Below are positions 34,383 through 43,371 of a stretch of DNA of 64,000 bases, in pieces. A program made the translations under genes and the position numbers. The notes beneath the pieces are model-generated. The model made no database searches and had not been told where the DNA came from. It saw nothing but the letters and a program-made list of their open reading frames with translations. The DNA comes from Streptomyces rugosispiralis (GTDB taxonomy: Bacteria; Actinomycetota; Actinomycetes; Streptomycetales; Streptomycetaceae). Every line of letters begins with the position of its first letter. Positions within the stretch are counted from its first letter, which is position 1. The DNA lies in assembly GCF_024505145.1 (NCBI RefSeq), contig NZ_JANIAA010000035.1, positions 1-64,000 of the forward strand. The letters are read 5' to 3'.

Positions 34383-36557
34383 GTGGCGAACGTTGAGCGG
34401 AGCGGACTGGGGAGAAGCCCGGACACGGGGCCGGCCCCCGGTGCCGTAGGGGCGCGGACGCCACGGACCAGAATGGGTCTCGCGGCGCTGTGGCTCCTGG
34501 CGGGCCTGCTGGCGGTCCGTCAGGCGGCGGCGGTGTTGCGGCTGCCGCCCGATGAGCGGCTGACCGATCTGGAGACCTGGATCGGCGACCACGGGGTGCT
34601 GCATGTCAGCGGGTCGCTGTACGACGGGGACTCCTTCACCGGCACCCCGTTCTCCGGGCTGGTCCTCAAACCGCTGACCCGGGCCGCCGAGCAGAGCCTC
34701 GGGGTCGCCTGGACCTTCGGCACCCTGCTGCTGGTCGTGGTCCTCGGGCTGGTCGTGGCCCGGTCGCTGCCCGGCCCGGTCTCCCGGCGCACCTCGCTGA
34801 TCGCCGCACCGCTGGCCATCAGCCTGCTGGTGCTGTCGCTTCCGGTGCGCAACACCTTCACCCTCGGCCAGACCAGCATCATCCCGGTGCTCCTGGTCGT
34901 CCTCACCGTGCTGCCCAGAACCTCCGGGCGGCAGGCCGGTGTGCTCATCGGAGTGGCCGCGGCGCTCCAGCCCGCGCTGCTGCTGTTCGCCGTCGTGCTG
35001 TGGCTGATCGGACGGCGTCGGGCCGCGGCGCTCGCGGGCGCGACGTTCGCCGTGTGCACCGCGCTCGCCTGGGCGGCCATGCCGCACGACTCGTGGACGT
35101 ACTGGGGGCATCACATCGGCGGCTTCGGGCTCGGCGCCCCCGCCGACAGCCTGGCCAACCAGTCGCTGCACGGGCTGCTGCTGCGCATCGGCCTCGAGGG
35201 TCCGATGGAGCTCGCGCTGCTGACCGTGCTCGCGGTCGCGGTGGCGGTGATCGGCCTGCGGCGCGCGGTGCGCTACGCGGCGGACGGGCAGCTGCTGCTC
35301 GCCGCCGCCATCACCGGCAGCGTGGCGCTCGCGGTCTCGCCCACCTCCTGGCTCCACCAGCAGCTGTGGATCCTGCTGGCCGTGGTCGGCCGGGTGGGGC
35401 GGCGCGGCTCCGACCGGCTGGTGTGGCCGGTTCTCGTCGTCCTGGCGATGACGCTCAACCGCACCGCGCTGCTGCCCGACATCGAGATCCTCGGCCATAT
35501 CGGCTACAATGCGCCGCTGCTCGCGGCGCTCGCCGCCGCCTGTCTGGTGCCGTTCCTCTCCCGCACCTCGCCGCGGTGGGACGACCCCGAGCCGACGCCG
35601 GTCGCCGAACCGGCCAGGAGCCGCTTCGCCTGGCTGTCGCTGCTGCGCATCCTCAAGCGGCCGCTGTCCCGCCCGAACCTGATGCTCGAGCTGGTGCTGA
35701 TCCGCGTCGGCTACTTCGCCTACTCCTGGATCCGCGGCCATGCCCCGGACGAGCGCAGCGTGGCCGAGGGCCACGGACACCAGGTGCTCACCCTCGAGGG
35801 CTGGCTGCACATCGACATCGAGCACTGGTTCAACGCCATCGTGGCCGACACCGGATGGCTCAAGGACTTCATGAACTGGTACTACAGCACGTTCCACTTC
35901 CTGATTCCGCTGTCCCTGCTGGGCTGGCTGTATCTGCGCCGCCCCGCGACCTACCGCTGGGCCCGCACCCCGCTGGCCTTCGCCACGCTGCTCGCCCTGG
36001 TCGGCTTCTGGCTCTACCCGCTGGCCCCGCCGCGGCTGATGGGGCTCGGGTACGTGGACACCGCGCACGGCCCGCAGGACCTGAACAACCCGGACTTCGG
36101 CGCGCTCACCAAGCTGTCCAACCAGTACGCGGCCATGCCGTCGCTGCACGTGGGGTGGTCGCTGTGGTGCGGGGTGGTCATCGCGATCGTGGCGCCGTAC
36201 GTCTGGGCGAAGGTGCTCGGCATCCTGTACCCGCTGCTGACCACGGCGGTCATCGTGGGCACCGCGAACCACTATGTGCTGGACGCGATCGGTGGCGCGG
36301 TCATCGTCACGGCCGGGTTCGCGCTGCAGTACGTGTTCCTCGGCGTGGGCAGGCGCCCGCACGAGGAGGCGCCACCGCTGTCGGCGACGATGGGCGCCGC
36401 GGTCGCCCGCGCCAGAGGGCTGGTACCGGGGCTGGTACGGCAGCGCAGCGGACAGCACGACGACGCCGAGCCCGCGGAGAAGACCCGATCAGGGGCCGGT
36501 GACTCCCCCGAAAAGGGGGCTGGGGCTCGCGTTGAGCGGCATGACCAGCGGGTCTAG
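34383..36557 (+). CDS. GT87-like membrane glycosyltransferase fused to Aur1-type PAP2 domain
   Basis: A 724-residue polytopic protein with about 15-17 membrane helices. The N-terminal 400 residues resemble GT87 (DUF2029) polyprenyl-phosphate-dependent mannosyltransferases: an early DLETWIGDHGVLHVSGSLYD with acidic residues in the first outer loop, and LPVRNTFTLGQTSIIPVLLV. The C-terminal 300 residues are a PAP2 domain with YAAMPSLHVGWS and NHYVLDAIGGA, most like the yeast Aur1/inositolphosphotransferase branch. The pair could transfer a sugar and a phospho-inositol-like group onto a lipid. The start GTG 34383 has GGGGGAG upstream; GTG 34365 is an alternative. Confidence 0.82.
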   Translation: MANVERSGLGRSPDTGPAPGAVGARTPRTRMGLAALWLLAGLLAVRQAAAVLRLPPDERLTDLETWIGDHGVLHVSGSLYDGDSFTGTPFSGLVLKPLTRAAEQSLGVAWTFGTLLLVVVLGLVVARSLPGPVSRRTSLIAAPLAISLLVLSLPVRNTFTLGQTSIIPVLLVVLTVLPRTSGRQAGVLIGVAAALQPALLLFAVVLWLIGRRRAAALAGATFAVCTALAWAAMPHDSWTYWGHHIGGFGLGAPADSLANQSLHGLLLRIGLEGPMELALLTVLAVAVAVIGLRRAVRYAADGQLLLAAAITGSVALAVSPTSWLHQQLWILLAVVGRVGRRGSDRLVWPVLVVLAMTLNRTALLPDIEILGHIGYNAPLLAALAAACLVPFLSRTSPRWDDPEPTPVAEPARSRFAWLSLLRILKRPLSRPNLMLELVLIRVGYFAYSWIRGHAPDERSVAEGHGHQVLTLEGWLHIDIEHWFNAIVADTGWLKDFMNWYYSTFHFLIPLSLLGWLYLRRPATYRWARTPLAFATLLALVGFWLYPLAPPRLMGLGYVDTAHGPQDLNNPDFGALTKLSNQYAAMPSLHVGWSLWCGVVIAIVAPYVWAKVLGILYPLLTTAVIVGTANHYVLDAIGGAVIVTAGFALQYVFLGVGRRPHEEAPPLSATMGAAVARARGLVPGLVRQRSGQHDDAEPAEKTRSGAGDSPEKGAGARVERHDQRV

Positions 36558-36656
36558 CGTGGTGAGAAGGGGGCGCGAAGGCGTGAAAACGCGTTAAACG
36601 GGGGGATCCGGGAATCGAGACGGGGAGCGGGGACCCCGACCGAGGAGGGATCAAGG

Positions 36657-37286
36657 ATGTCCCTGGTGAAGGCAGTAACCGCGGCGGTCGCGATGGGCGC
36701 CTCAATGGCTATCGCGACACCCGCGGTGGCCGCGCCGCCGCACCCCTTCGTCTTCGTCCACGACAGGTTCCAGCCGGCGTCGGAGGCGAAGCACGCCGAT
36801 GCGGTGACGTACGACAAGTCGCTGGTGCCGACGACCGCGTCGGTGTTCATCGCGGAGGCGCGGCTGAGCGGCAAGGGCATGATGCACCACGAAGGTGGGG
36901 AAGGCCACGGCCAGTACCCGATGCACAAGGGCACGTTCGTGTTCATCAGCGTGCGTGGCCTCGCGGCCGACCACCACTTCGGGATCCACGTCCATACGAA
37001 GCCGTGTGGCACCAAGCCCGACGCGGCGGGGCCGCACTACCAGAACAAGCGGGACCCCAAGCAGCCCTCGACCAACCCGAAGTACGCCAACCCGCACAAT
37101 GAGGTGTGGCTGGACATCACCACCAAGAGCAACGGCAAGGGCTGGGCCAAGTCCTGGGTGAAGTGGAACTTCCGCTCCGGTGGGGCCCATTCCGTGGTGA
37201 TCCACAAGCATGCGACGGGCACCACGTCGGGCAAGGCCGGGGAGGCCGGCGCCCGGGTGGCGTGTGTGAACGTGCCGTTCAAGTAG
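36657..37286 (+). CDS. Secreted Cu/Zn superoxide dismutase-like protein
   Basis: A 209-residue protein with a signal peptide (cleaved near AVAAPP, residue 26). The mature part follows SodC order: FGIHVHTKPCG (two copper-type His and the disulfide Cys), AGPHYQNK, NPHNEVWLDI (bridging region), GGAHSVVIHKHATG, and GEAGARVACVNV with the second Cys. The zinc-loop His and Asp differ from classical SodC, so activity is not certain. His-rich segment MMHHEGGEGHGQ may bind metal. GAGG lies 10 bases upstream of the ATG. Confidence 0.8.
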   Translation: MSLVKAVTAAVAMGASMAIATPAVAAPPHPFVFVHDRFQPASEAKHADAVTYDKSLVPTTASVFIAEARLSGKGMMHHEGGEGHGQYPMHKGTFVFISVRGLAADHHFGIHVHTKPCGTKPDAAGPHYQNKRDPKQPSTNPKYANPHNEVWLDITTKSNGKGWAKSWVKWNFRSGGAHSVVIHKHATGTTSGKAGEAGARVACVNVPFK

Positions 37287-37328
37287 CCGCGTTCGGGGAC
37301 GTCTCGGGATTTCGGAGGGCGGCGGGCC

Positions 37329-37928
37329 TCACGGCGGTAGCAGCCCACCCTCCACCGAGGCGTCCCTGATCTCCTCGTACAGCGCGCGTAGCGTCTCGCT
37401 CACGGCCACCCGCGGCAGATTCAGCCCGTCCAGCGCCTCGGCGTCCACGGGCGCGTGGCTGTCGGTGGCCATGTCGTCCCAGCCCTGGCCGGTCAGGCAG
37501 CGCATCAGGGTGGGGTTGAGCCGGTCCACCCCGCGCACCAGGCACGCCTCGGGCGTACGGCCCTCCTCGTACTCCCGCCACAGCGCGAGGAGTTCGGCCC
37601 CGAGCGGCGCGGGGAGCGAGGCGAAGCGCGGCGGTTCACCGCCCGCGGCGCCCCGCTCCACCGCGTCCATCTCGACGAGGTCGTGCATCAGGCACAGCTT
37701 GAGCATCTTGGTGAGGTCGAGCCGCTGTCCGGCCTCGCGCTCGAATTCGGCGTGCAGGATCCAGCTCACCATCGCCAGGTGCCAGGAGTGCTCGGCGACG
37801 CTCTCCTTGCGCTCCGGGGTGGCGTTGTTGGCGCGCTCGGTCTCACGGAGGCGGGCGGTGAGGGCTATGAAGTCGAAGAGTCTTCGCCGGTCGCCCGCCG
37901 CGCCGTGCGGGACGTACATCTCGCTCAT
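37329..37928 (-). CDS. HD-domain hydrolase, YfbR-like
   Basis: A 199-residue predicted metal-dependent phosphohydrolase. The HD signature is SVAEHSWHLAM (first His), KLCLMHDLVEMD (His-Asp) and the distal Asp in VRGVDRLNP. Best fit is the HD_3/YfbR group, whose members include 5'-deoxynucleotidases. The ATG at 37928 is chosen; the upstream in-frame extension is Pro/Gly-rich. It converges on the SodC-like gene. Confidence 0.8.
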   Translation of the reverse strand: MSEMYVPHGAAGDRRRLFDFIALTARLRETERANNATPERKESVAEHSWHLAMVSWILHAEFEREAGQRLDLTKMLKLCLMHDLVEMDAVERGAAGGEPPRFASLPAPLGAELLALWREYEEGRTPEACLVRGVDRLNPTLMRCLTGQGWDDMATDSHAPVDAEALDGLNLPRVAVSETLRALYEEIRDASVEGGLLPP

Positions 37929-37986
37929 GGCGGTCAGTGTGCCCCCACCGGGTGGGTTGTGGGACTCCTGGCGCGGCACGATCAGC

Positions 37987-39219
37987 TTACGTGTAGGTCA
38001 CCCTCAGCTCCTTGATCCCGTTCAGCCAGGCCGAGCGCAGCCGCCGGGGCTCACCCGCGAGCCGGATGTCCGGGAGGGTGTCCGCGATGGCGTTGAAAAT
38101 CAGCCGGATCTCCAGCTCCGCCAGGCTCTTGCCGAGGCAGAAGTGCGGTCCGCCGCCGCCGAAGCCGAGGTGGGGGTTGGGGTCGCGGGTGATGTCGAAG
38201 ACCTCCGGGCCGTCGAAGATCTCGGGGTCGTTGTTGGCGGACGAGTAGAAGACGCCGACCCGCTGTCCCGCCTCGATGCGCTGTCCGCCGAGTTCGGTGT
38301 CCTGGGTGGCGGTGCGCTGGAAGGACATCACGGGGGTGGCCCAGCGCACGATCTCGTCGGCGGCGGTGGCGGGGCGCTCGGCCTTGAACAGCTCCCACTG
38401 GTCGGGGTGGGTGAGGAAGGCGTGCATCCCGTGGCTGATGGCGTTGCGCGTGGTCTCGTTCCCGGCGACGGCGAGCAGTAGCACGAAGAAGCCGAACTCG
38501 TCCGAGCCCAGATTGCCCTCGTCCTCCGCGGCCACCAGCCGGCTGACGATGTCCTTGGCCGGGCACGCCTTGCGGTCGGCGGCGAGGTTCATGGAGTACG
38601 AGATCAGCTCCATGGCCGACTCGGCGCCGATCTCCTCGGTGATGGCCAGTTCCGGATCGTCGTACGCGACCATCTTGTTGGACCAGTCGAAGATCTTGGA
38701 CCGGTCCTGCTGGGGAATGCCGATCAGCTCGGCGATCGCCTGCAACGGCAACTCGCAAGCCACATCGGTGACGAAGTCCCCGCTGCCGCACTCCCTGGCC
38801 CCGGCCACGATGCGGCCGGCGCGGTCGCGCAGGGCGTCCTCGAGGGCGCGGATGGCGCGCGGGGTGAAGCCGCGCTGGACGATCTGGCGGACCCGGGTGT
38901 GCTCGGGCGGGTCCATGTTCAGCATGATCAGCTTCTGGACGTCGATCTGATCGCGCTGGATGTGCTCGTTGAAGCGGATGATCGCGGTGTTGGCGTGGGA
39001 GGAGAAGATCTCCGGCCGGGTGGAGACCTCCTTGACATCGGCATGGCGGGTGACGGCCCAGTAGCCGTCGTCGTCGAAGCCTGCCACGCCGTGTGGCTGG
39101 GGGATCCAGCACACGGGCGCCGTCTGCCGCAGCCGGGCCAGCTCCGGGAGTGGCACCCGATGCTGATGGAGGTCGGGGTCGGTGAGGTCAAAGCCTTCGG
39201 GGAGCGCTGGGCAGGACAT
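37987..39219 (-). CDS. Cytochrome P450, CYP125-like
   Basis: A 410-residue P450. The I-helix AVAGNETTRNAISHGMHAFL (Asn in place of the usual His before Glu-Thr-Thr) and heme loop GFGGGGPHFCLGKSLAELE are typical of CYP125, the steroid C26/27 hydroxylase of Mycobacterium and Rhodococcus. K-helix DEIVRWATPV. It is divergent from a FadA5-like thiolase, as cyp125 and fadA5 are neighbours in mycobacterial cholesterol catabolism. A KstR-like site lies about 50-60 bases upstream of the start. A sterol or other branched-chain lipid is the likely substrate. Confidence 0.86.
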   Translation of the reverse strand: MSCPALPEGFDLTDPDLHQHRVPLPELARLRQTAPVCWIPQPHGVAGFDDDGYWAVTRHADVKEVSTRPEIFSSHANTAIIRFNEHIQRDQIDVQKLIMLNMDPPEHTRVRQIVQRGFTPRAIRALEDALRDRAGRIVAGARECGSGDFVTDVACELPLQAIAELIGIPQQDRSKIFDWSNKMVAYDDPELAITEEIGAESAMELISYSMNLAADRKACPAKDIVSRLVAAEDEGNLGSDEFGFFVLLLAVAGNETTRNAISHGMHAFLTHPDQWELFKAERPATAADEIVRWATPVMSFQRTATQDTELGGQRIEAGQRVGVFYSSANNDPEIFDGPEVFDITRDPNPHLGFGGGGPHFCLGKSLAELEIRLIFNAIADTLPDIRLAGEPRRLRSAWLNGIKELRVTYT

Positions 39220-39265
39220 CGGCCACTCCAGGTATCTGACGGCCTATCAGAAGTGTCCGCAAGGT

Positions 39266-39279
39266 AGTAACGGGTTCTA
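39266..39279. promoter_or_regulatory. KstR-like operator before the CYP125-like gene
   Basis: AGTAACGGGTTCTA matches TnnAACnnGTTnnA at all fixed positions except the first base. It is about 47-60 bases upstream of the CYP125-like start. Confidence 0.45.
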
Positions 39280-39398
39280 CAAGTAGCAAGAGAAATCGCG
39301 GCCATTGTTTCGGGGGACCAGTGCCCCTCGAGGTCCGCTCAACCCCTGCACAACCCTTGCGCCGCCGGGCCGGGCCTCAGCAGACTGAGCTGAATAAC

Positions 39399-39412
39399 TA
39401 GAACGCGTACTA
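39399..39412. promoter_or_regulatory. KstR-like operator before the thiolase gene
   Basis: TAGAACGCGTACTA matches the KstR consensus with one mismatch (GTA for GTT) and continues into AGTTCT, giving an AGAAC...AGTTCT palindrome like the one at 57508-57525. It is 57-71 bases upstream of the thiolase start. Confidence 0.55.
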
Positions 39413-39469
39413 GTTCTGGCGCGGGCGCTGCCGGGAGCCCCGCGGATGCGATGAGAGGACGAGACAGCC

Positions 39470-40639
39470 ATGGCCGCCGAACCCGTCATCGTCGAAGCAG
39501 TCCGCACGCCCATCGGCAGGCGCGGAGGCGCGCTCGCCAACCTCCACCCCGCCTATCTGCTCGGCGAGACCTACCGCGAACTCCTCGCCCGCACCGGCAT
39601 CCAGCCCGACTGCGTCGAGCAGATCGTCGGCGGCACGGTCACCCACGCCGGGGAGCAGTCGATGAACCCCGCGCGCACCGCCTGGCTGACGATGGGGCTG
39701 CCGTACGAGACCGCGGCGACGACGGTGGACTGTCAGTGCGGCTCCTCGCAGCAAGCCAATCATATGGTGGCCAACATGGTCGCCACCGGTGTCATCGACA
39801 TCGGCATCGGCTGTGGCGTCGAGGCCATGTCGCGGGTGCCGCTGGGCAGCGGCTCCAAACACGGTCCGGGCAAACCGTTCCCCGAGGAGTGGAACGTGGA
39901 TCTGCCCAATCAGTTCCAGGCCGCCGAACGCATCGCCCGCAACCGCGGCCTGACCCGCGAACAGGTGGACGCCCTCGGGCTGCTCTCCCAGGAGCGGGCG
40001 GCGCGGGCCTGGGCCGAGGAGCGGTTCAAGCGCGAGACCTTCGCGGTCCAGGTGCCCACGACGGAGGAGGAGCAGACGGCCGGCGAGGGCATGTGGCGCG
40101 CCGTCGACCGGGACGAGGGGCTGCGCGACACCAGCCTGGAGGCGCTGGCCGGACTCAAGCCCATCATGCCCACCGCCGTGCACACCGCGGGCAACTCCTC
40201 CCAGATCTCCGACGGCGCCTGCGCGGTCCTGTGGGCCTCCAAGCGCATGGCCCGCGCCCTCAAACTCCGCCCCCGCGCCCGCATCGTGGCCCAGGCCCTG
40301 GTCGGCACCGATCCGCACTTCCACCTGGACGGGCCGATCGACGCGACGAAGGCGGTCCTGGGCAAGGCCGGGATGACCCTGAAGGACATCGACCTGATCG
40401 AGATCAACGAGGCGTTCGCCTCGGTGGTGCTCTCCTGGGCGCGGGTCTTCGAGCAGGATCTGGCGAAGGTGAACGTGAACGGCGGCGCGATCGCCCTGGG
40501 GCACCCGGTGGGGGCCACGGGGGCGCGCCTGATCACGACGGCGCTGCATGAACTGGAGCGCGCGGACAAGGAGTTCGCGCTGATCACGATGTGCGCGGGC
40601 GGGGCGCTGGCCACGGGCACGATCATCCAGCGGCTTTAG
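39470..40639 (+). CDS. Acetyl-CoA acyltransferase, FadA5-like thiolase
   Basis: A 389-residue degradative thiolase. The nucleophile is Cys90 in DCQCGSSQQA, the base His in ALGHPVGATG and the second Cys in TMCAGGAL; NEAFA is also present. It cleaves a beta-ketoacyl-CoA with CoA to release acetyl- or propionyl-CoA. The closest known type in this context is FadA5, the steroid side-chain thiolase, because it is paired with a CYP125-like P450 and a KstR-like box. The ATG has GAGAGG about 15 bases upstream, which is weak, but the conserved start VIVEAVRTPIG is right there. Confidence 0.86.
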   Translation: MAAEPVIVEAVRTPIGRRGGALANLHPAYLLGETYRELLARTGIQPDCVEQIVGGTVTHAGEQSMNPARTAWLTMGLPYETAATTVDCQCGSSQQANHMVANMVATGVIDIGIGCGVEAMSRVPLGSGSKHGPGKPFPEEWNVDLPNQFQAAERIARNRGLTREQVDALGLLSQERAARAWAEERFKRETFAVQVPTTEEEQTAGEGMWRAVDRDEGLRDTSLEALAGLKPIMPTAVHTAGNSSQISDGACAVLWASKRMARALKLRPRARIVAQALVGTDPHFHLDGPIDATKAVLGKAGMTLKDIDLIEINEAFASVVLSWARVFEQDLAKVNVNGGAIALGHPVGATGARLITTALHELERADKEFALITMCAGGALATGTIIQRL

Positions 40640-40694
40640 GGGTCCTTGCACTATGCCCGCCCGGGTCGCGTGCGCTCATAGTGCAAGGACCCCT
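40638..40694. terminator. Hairpin with 18-bp perfect arms
   Basis: AGGGGTCCTTGCACTATG (40638-40655) and its exact complement (40677-40694) enclose a 21-base loop. The left arm begins within the thiolase stop codon. It is the longest perfect terminator-like stem seen in the window. Confidence 0.75.
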
Positions 40695-40811
40695 TAGAGG
40701 CGGTCAGGCCGCAGTCGCGCCGGGGGCGTTGACCGTCCCCCGGCGCACGCCCGGGGGCGGGGGCCTTCGTGAGCGTGCCCGGTGGCGCCGGGTACGCGAA
40801 AGATGACGACC

Positions 40812-42107
40812 CTATGCGGAGATCGCACCTGTACGGGCCGCGAACTCCCGCACCCCAGGCACGCGGGCCGATGCGTATAGCAGATCGGTGGTCAGCGCCT
40901 GTAGCGCCGGCCGCCGCACTTCCTGCGGCGCCTCCTGCTCGACATGCCGCAGCGCCGCGAAGGTCTGCCGACTGTCCCGGAGGGCGTGCCACATGCGGGC
41001 GGTGTCGGTCCAGGCGCGGGCGCGTCGTTCCGGCGTCGGCATGCTGTCGATGTTGATCCGCCGCGCCACGCTCACGCCCTCGTCCGGGACGCCGAGCGCG
41101 TTGAGGACGCCGATGCGGTAGACGTCGACCTGCGTGCGCGTCGCATCGACGGTGAACAGGCCGGACGGTGTCGCCTCATGGCGGGTGGTCTCCTCCTCGG
41201 CCGCGTCGAGGAGGTCCAGGGCGGTCGTGCGGTCCTTGCCCGTCGCCGCGCTGTACGCCGCGGTGAGCATGAGCGTTGTACGAACCGCCCCCGTCTGCTC
41301 CTGCCCGGCGTCGAGGTCCCCGGCCTCACGGGTGAGGAGCCGCACGGCGGAGGGGCAGTTCCCCGAGCGGCGCATGGTGATCGCCAGCACGCGGGATGCC
41401 TCCCCTACCGGAACCGGGTGACCGGACGCGCGGGCTGCGGTGAGCGCGCGGTCGGCGGCGGCCCATGCCGCGTCGGAGTGCTGCTTGAGTGCGAGCTCCG
41501 CGGCGAGGACGTAGGAGCGGGCGAGGACAAGGCTCGCCTTCTCCCGTTCGTGTCCGGTCGTCTCTTCCCGCGTCGCGGAGGCGGCGGCGAGCAGGCAGGG
41601 AAGGGCGCGGCCGAGGGCGTTGTACCGGGCGGCGCGGAAGTCCGCCCGCGCGCTCGCCGTCTCCTGCATCAGCCGCGCGAGCGGCACCGGCGCGGCGGAG
41701 GGGAGCCGGAAGAGAAAGTCCTCCAGAGGCGCGGCCGGGTCACCCGCGCCGGATGCGGCACTGGCCGCAGGGGCGCCGAGAGCAGCCGTTGCGCCGGCCG
41801 CCAACGCCCCGGTGAGCAGGTTCCTACGACGCACCGCATCCTCCTCGTCCGCTGGACTCCTCACCGTATCGACCTTGGCCGGGCCGGGAACAGGAGTCCC
41901 GGTCAGCCTGTCGGGCGGGATACCGAGGAACGCGGCGAACGCAAGGAGCCGGTTGTACTCCAGCCGCATGCGGCCGGCCTCGACCCGGGAGACGGCGGAA
42001 GCGGAGTAGCCGACTGCCTCCCCGACCTCGGCCTGCGTGAGCCGCGCACGGCACCGCGCGCCACGGAGCTCCGCCCCGATCTCTCGCGTGGGTCTGGTGA
42101 CGTCCAT
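40812..42107 (-). CDS. XRE-family regulator with TPR-like domain
   Basis: A 431-residue regulator. The HTH (about 8-70) has ELRGARCRARLTQAEVGEAV and SASAVSRVEAGRMRLEY. A Tat-like Ala-rich stretch follows a twin Arg (RRRNLLTGALAAGATAALG, about 92-115), an oddity often seen in this family. The last 300 residues are TPR-like helix pairs. It is divergent from the dTDP-sugar cluster. The intergenic region has a short palindromic TGCGGACTTCGCA (about 42189) that may be its site. Regulation of the cluster is inference from position. Confidence 0.82.
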   Translation of the reverse strand: MDVTRPTREIGAELRGARCRARLTQAEVGEAVGYSASAVSRVEAGRMRLEYNRLLAFAAFLGIPPDRLTGTPVPGPAKVDTVRSPADEEDAVRRRNLLTGALAAGATAALGAPAASAASGAGDPAAPLEDFLFRLPSAAPVPLARLMQETASARADFRAARYNALGRALPCLLAAASATREETTGHEREKASLVLARSYVLAAELALKQHSDAAWAAADRALTAARASGHPVPVGEASRVLAITMRRSGNCPSAVRLLTREAGDLDAGQEQTGAVRTTLMLTAAYSAATGKDRTTALDLLDAAEEETTRHEATPSGLFTVDATRTQVDVYRIGVLNALGVPDEGVSVARRINIDSMPTPERRARAWTDTARMWHALRDSRQTFAALRHVEQEAPQEVRRPALQALTTDLLYASARVPGVREFAARTGAISA

Positions 42108-42342
42108 AGGCGCCTCCTACGGAACGGCTGGGGGTCGACGGTAGCGCCAACGACCGGGCGTGGGGAGGGCGTACGGATGCACGCCGTATGCGGACTTCGC
42201 ACACCCTGTGCGGGTCGGCGCTGGTGACCTCCCGCCCCCCGGTAGCGGGCCCGCATGGTGAGTTCACGCCCGGCCGATCGGCCGGGGAGCTCCCGACGGC
42301 GCGGCCGGTGCCGTGCCGTCACCTTCCCCCAGGGAGGCATCC

Positions 42343-43365
42343 ATGGAACACGTGCTCGTGACCGGTGGGGCGGGCTTCATCGGTTCCCACTTCGTAAAGC
42401 GCATCCTCGCGGCGGAGGACGTCGCGTCCGTGACCGTCCTCGACGCCCTCACCTACGCCGGCCACATCGAGAACCTGGGGACGGCGTTCCTCAGCCCGAA
42501 GCTGACGTTCGTCCACGGCAACATCCTCGACGCCGAGCTCGTGGACGGCCTCATGGCCAAGCACGCGGCGGTCGTGCATTTCGCCGCGGAGTCCCACGTC
42601 GACCGCTCGTTCTTCGCCGCCGCCGCGTTCCTGGAGACGAACGTCCGCGGCACGCAGACCCTCCTCGACGCCGCGATGCGGCACGATGTGTGCAAGTTCG
42701 TGCACGTCTCGACGGACGAGGTCTACGGCCCGCTCTTGGAGGGCACGGCCACCGAGGACTTCCCGCTCCGCCCGTCCGTCCCCTACGCGGCCTCGAAGGC
42801 CGCGAGCGACCTCATTGCCCTGTCGTACTGGCAGACATACGGGGTGCCGGTGTGCGTGACCCGCTCCTCGAACAACTACGGCCCGTACCAGCACCCCGAG
42901 AAGATCATCCCCCTGTTCGTCACCCGGCTCCTGCGCGGGCAGCCAGTCACCCTCCACGGTCGGGGCGAGCACATCCGCAACTGGCTCCACGTCGAAGACA
43001 ACTGCGCCGGTATCGAGGCCGTCCTCCGCGGCGGCAACCCCGGAGAGGTCTACAACCTCGGCGGCGGCACGGACCTCACCGGGCGGGAGCTCACCGAGTA
43101 CCTACTGCGCATCTGCGGCGCCACCTGGGAGGCGGTGACCTACATCCCCGACCGGCCGGCGAATGACGTGCGGTACTCGATCGACTGGTCAAAGGCATCC
43201 GCCCAACTCGGGTACCGGCCTGAGCGGGACCTGGAGGACGGTCTGGCCGAAGCCGTCGACTGGTACCGCCGCAGCCCCGACCGGTGGGCACCGCTGATGC
43301 GGAACCCGCAGGCCGCGCCTCCGCCCGCGCGGCGCTCCGTGCCCGCCGCTCCGGCCGGGCGGTGA
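42343..43365 (+). CDS. rmlB-like: dTDP-glucose 4,6-dehydratase-like NDP-sugar dehydratase
   Basis: A 340-residue extended short-chain dehydrogenase. NAD motif TGGAGFIGSHF (7-17), catalytic STDEVYG with Thr-Asp-Glu, and the YxxxK pair in PYAASKAAS. RNWLHVEDNC and FHGRGEHIR-type sugar nucleotide-binding residues are present. The reaction is conversion of NDP-glucose to NDP-4-keto-6-deoxyglucose. ATG with GGAGG upstream. It opens a four-gene operon (ATP-grasp, aminotransferase, phosphatase). No nucleotidyltransferase is nearby, so dTDP-glucose must come from elsewhere. Confidence 0.88.
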   Translation: MEHVLVTGGAGFIGSHFVKRILAAEDVASVTVLDALTYAGHIENLGTAFLSPKLTFVHGNILDAELVDGLMAKHAAVVHFAAESHVDRSFFAAAAFLETNVRGTQTLLDAAMRHDVCKFVHVSTDEVYGPLLEGTATEDFPLRPSVPYAASKAASDLIALSYWQTYGVPVCVTRSSNNYGPYQHPEKIIPLFVTRLLRGQPVTLHGRGEHIRNWLHVEDNCAGIEAVLRGGNPGEVYNLGGGTDLTGRELTEYLLRICGATWEAVTYIPDRPANDVRYSIDWSKASAQLGYRPERDLEDGLAEAVDWYRRSPDRWAPLMRNPQAAPPPARRSVPAAPAGR

Positions 43366-43371
43366 CCGGCG

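Noticed and set aside
36585..36598. KstR-like site (GAAAACGCGTTAAA) before the SodC-like gene
   Set aside because: The first fixed base does not fit, the site is a simple AACGCGTT palindrome expected by chance at this GC content, and a SodC-like gene is not a logical target.
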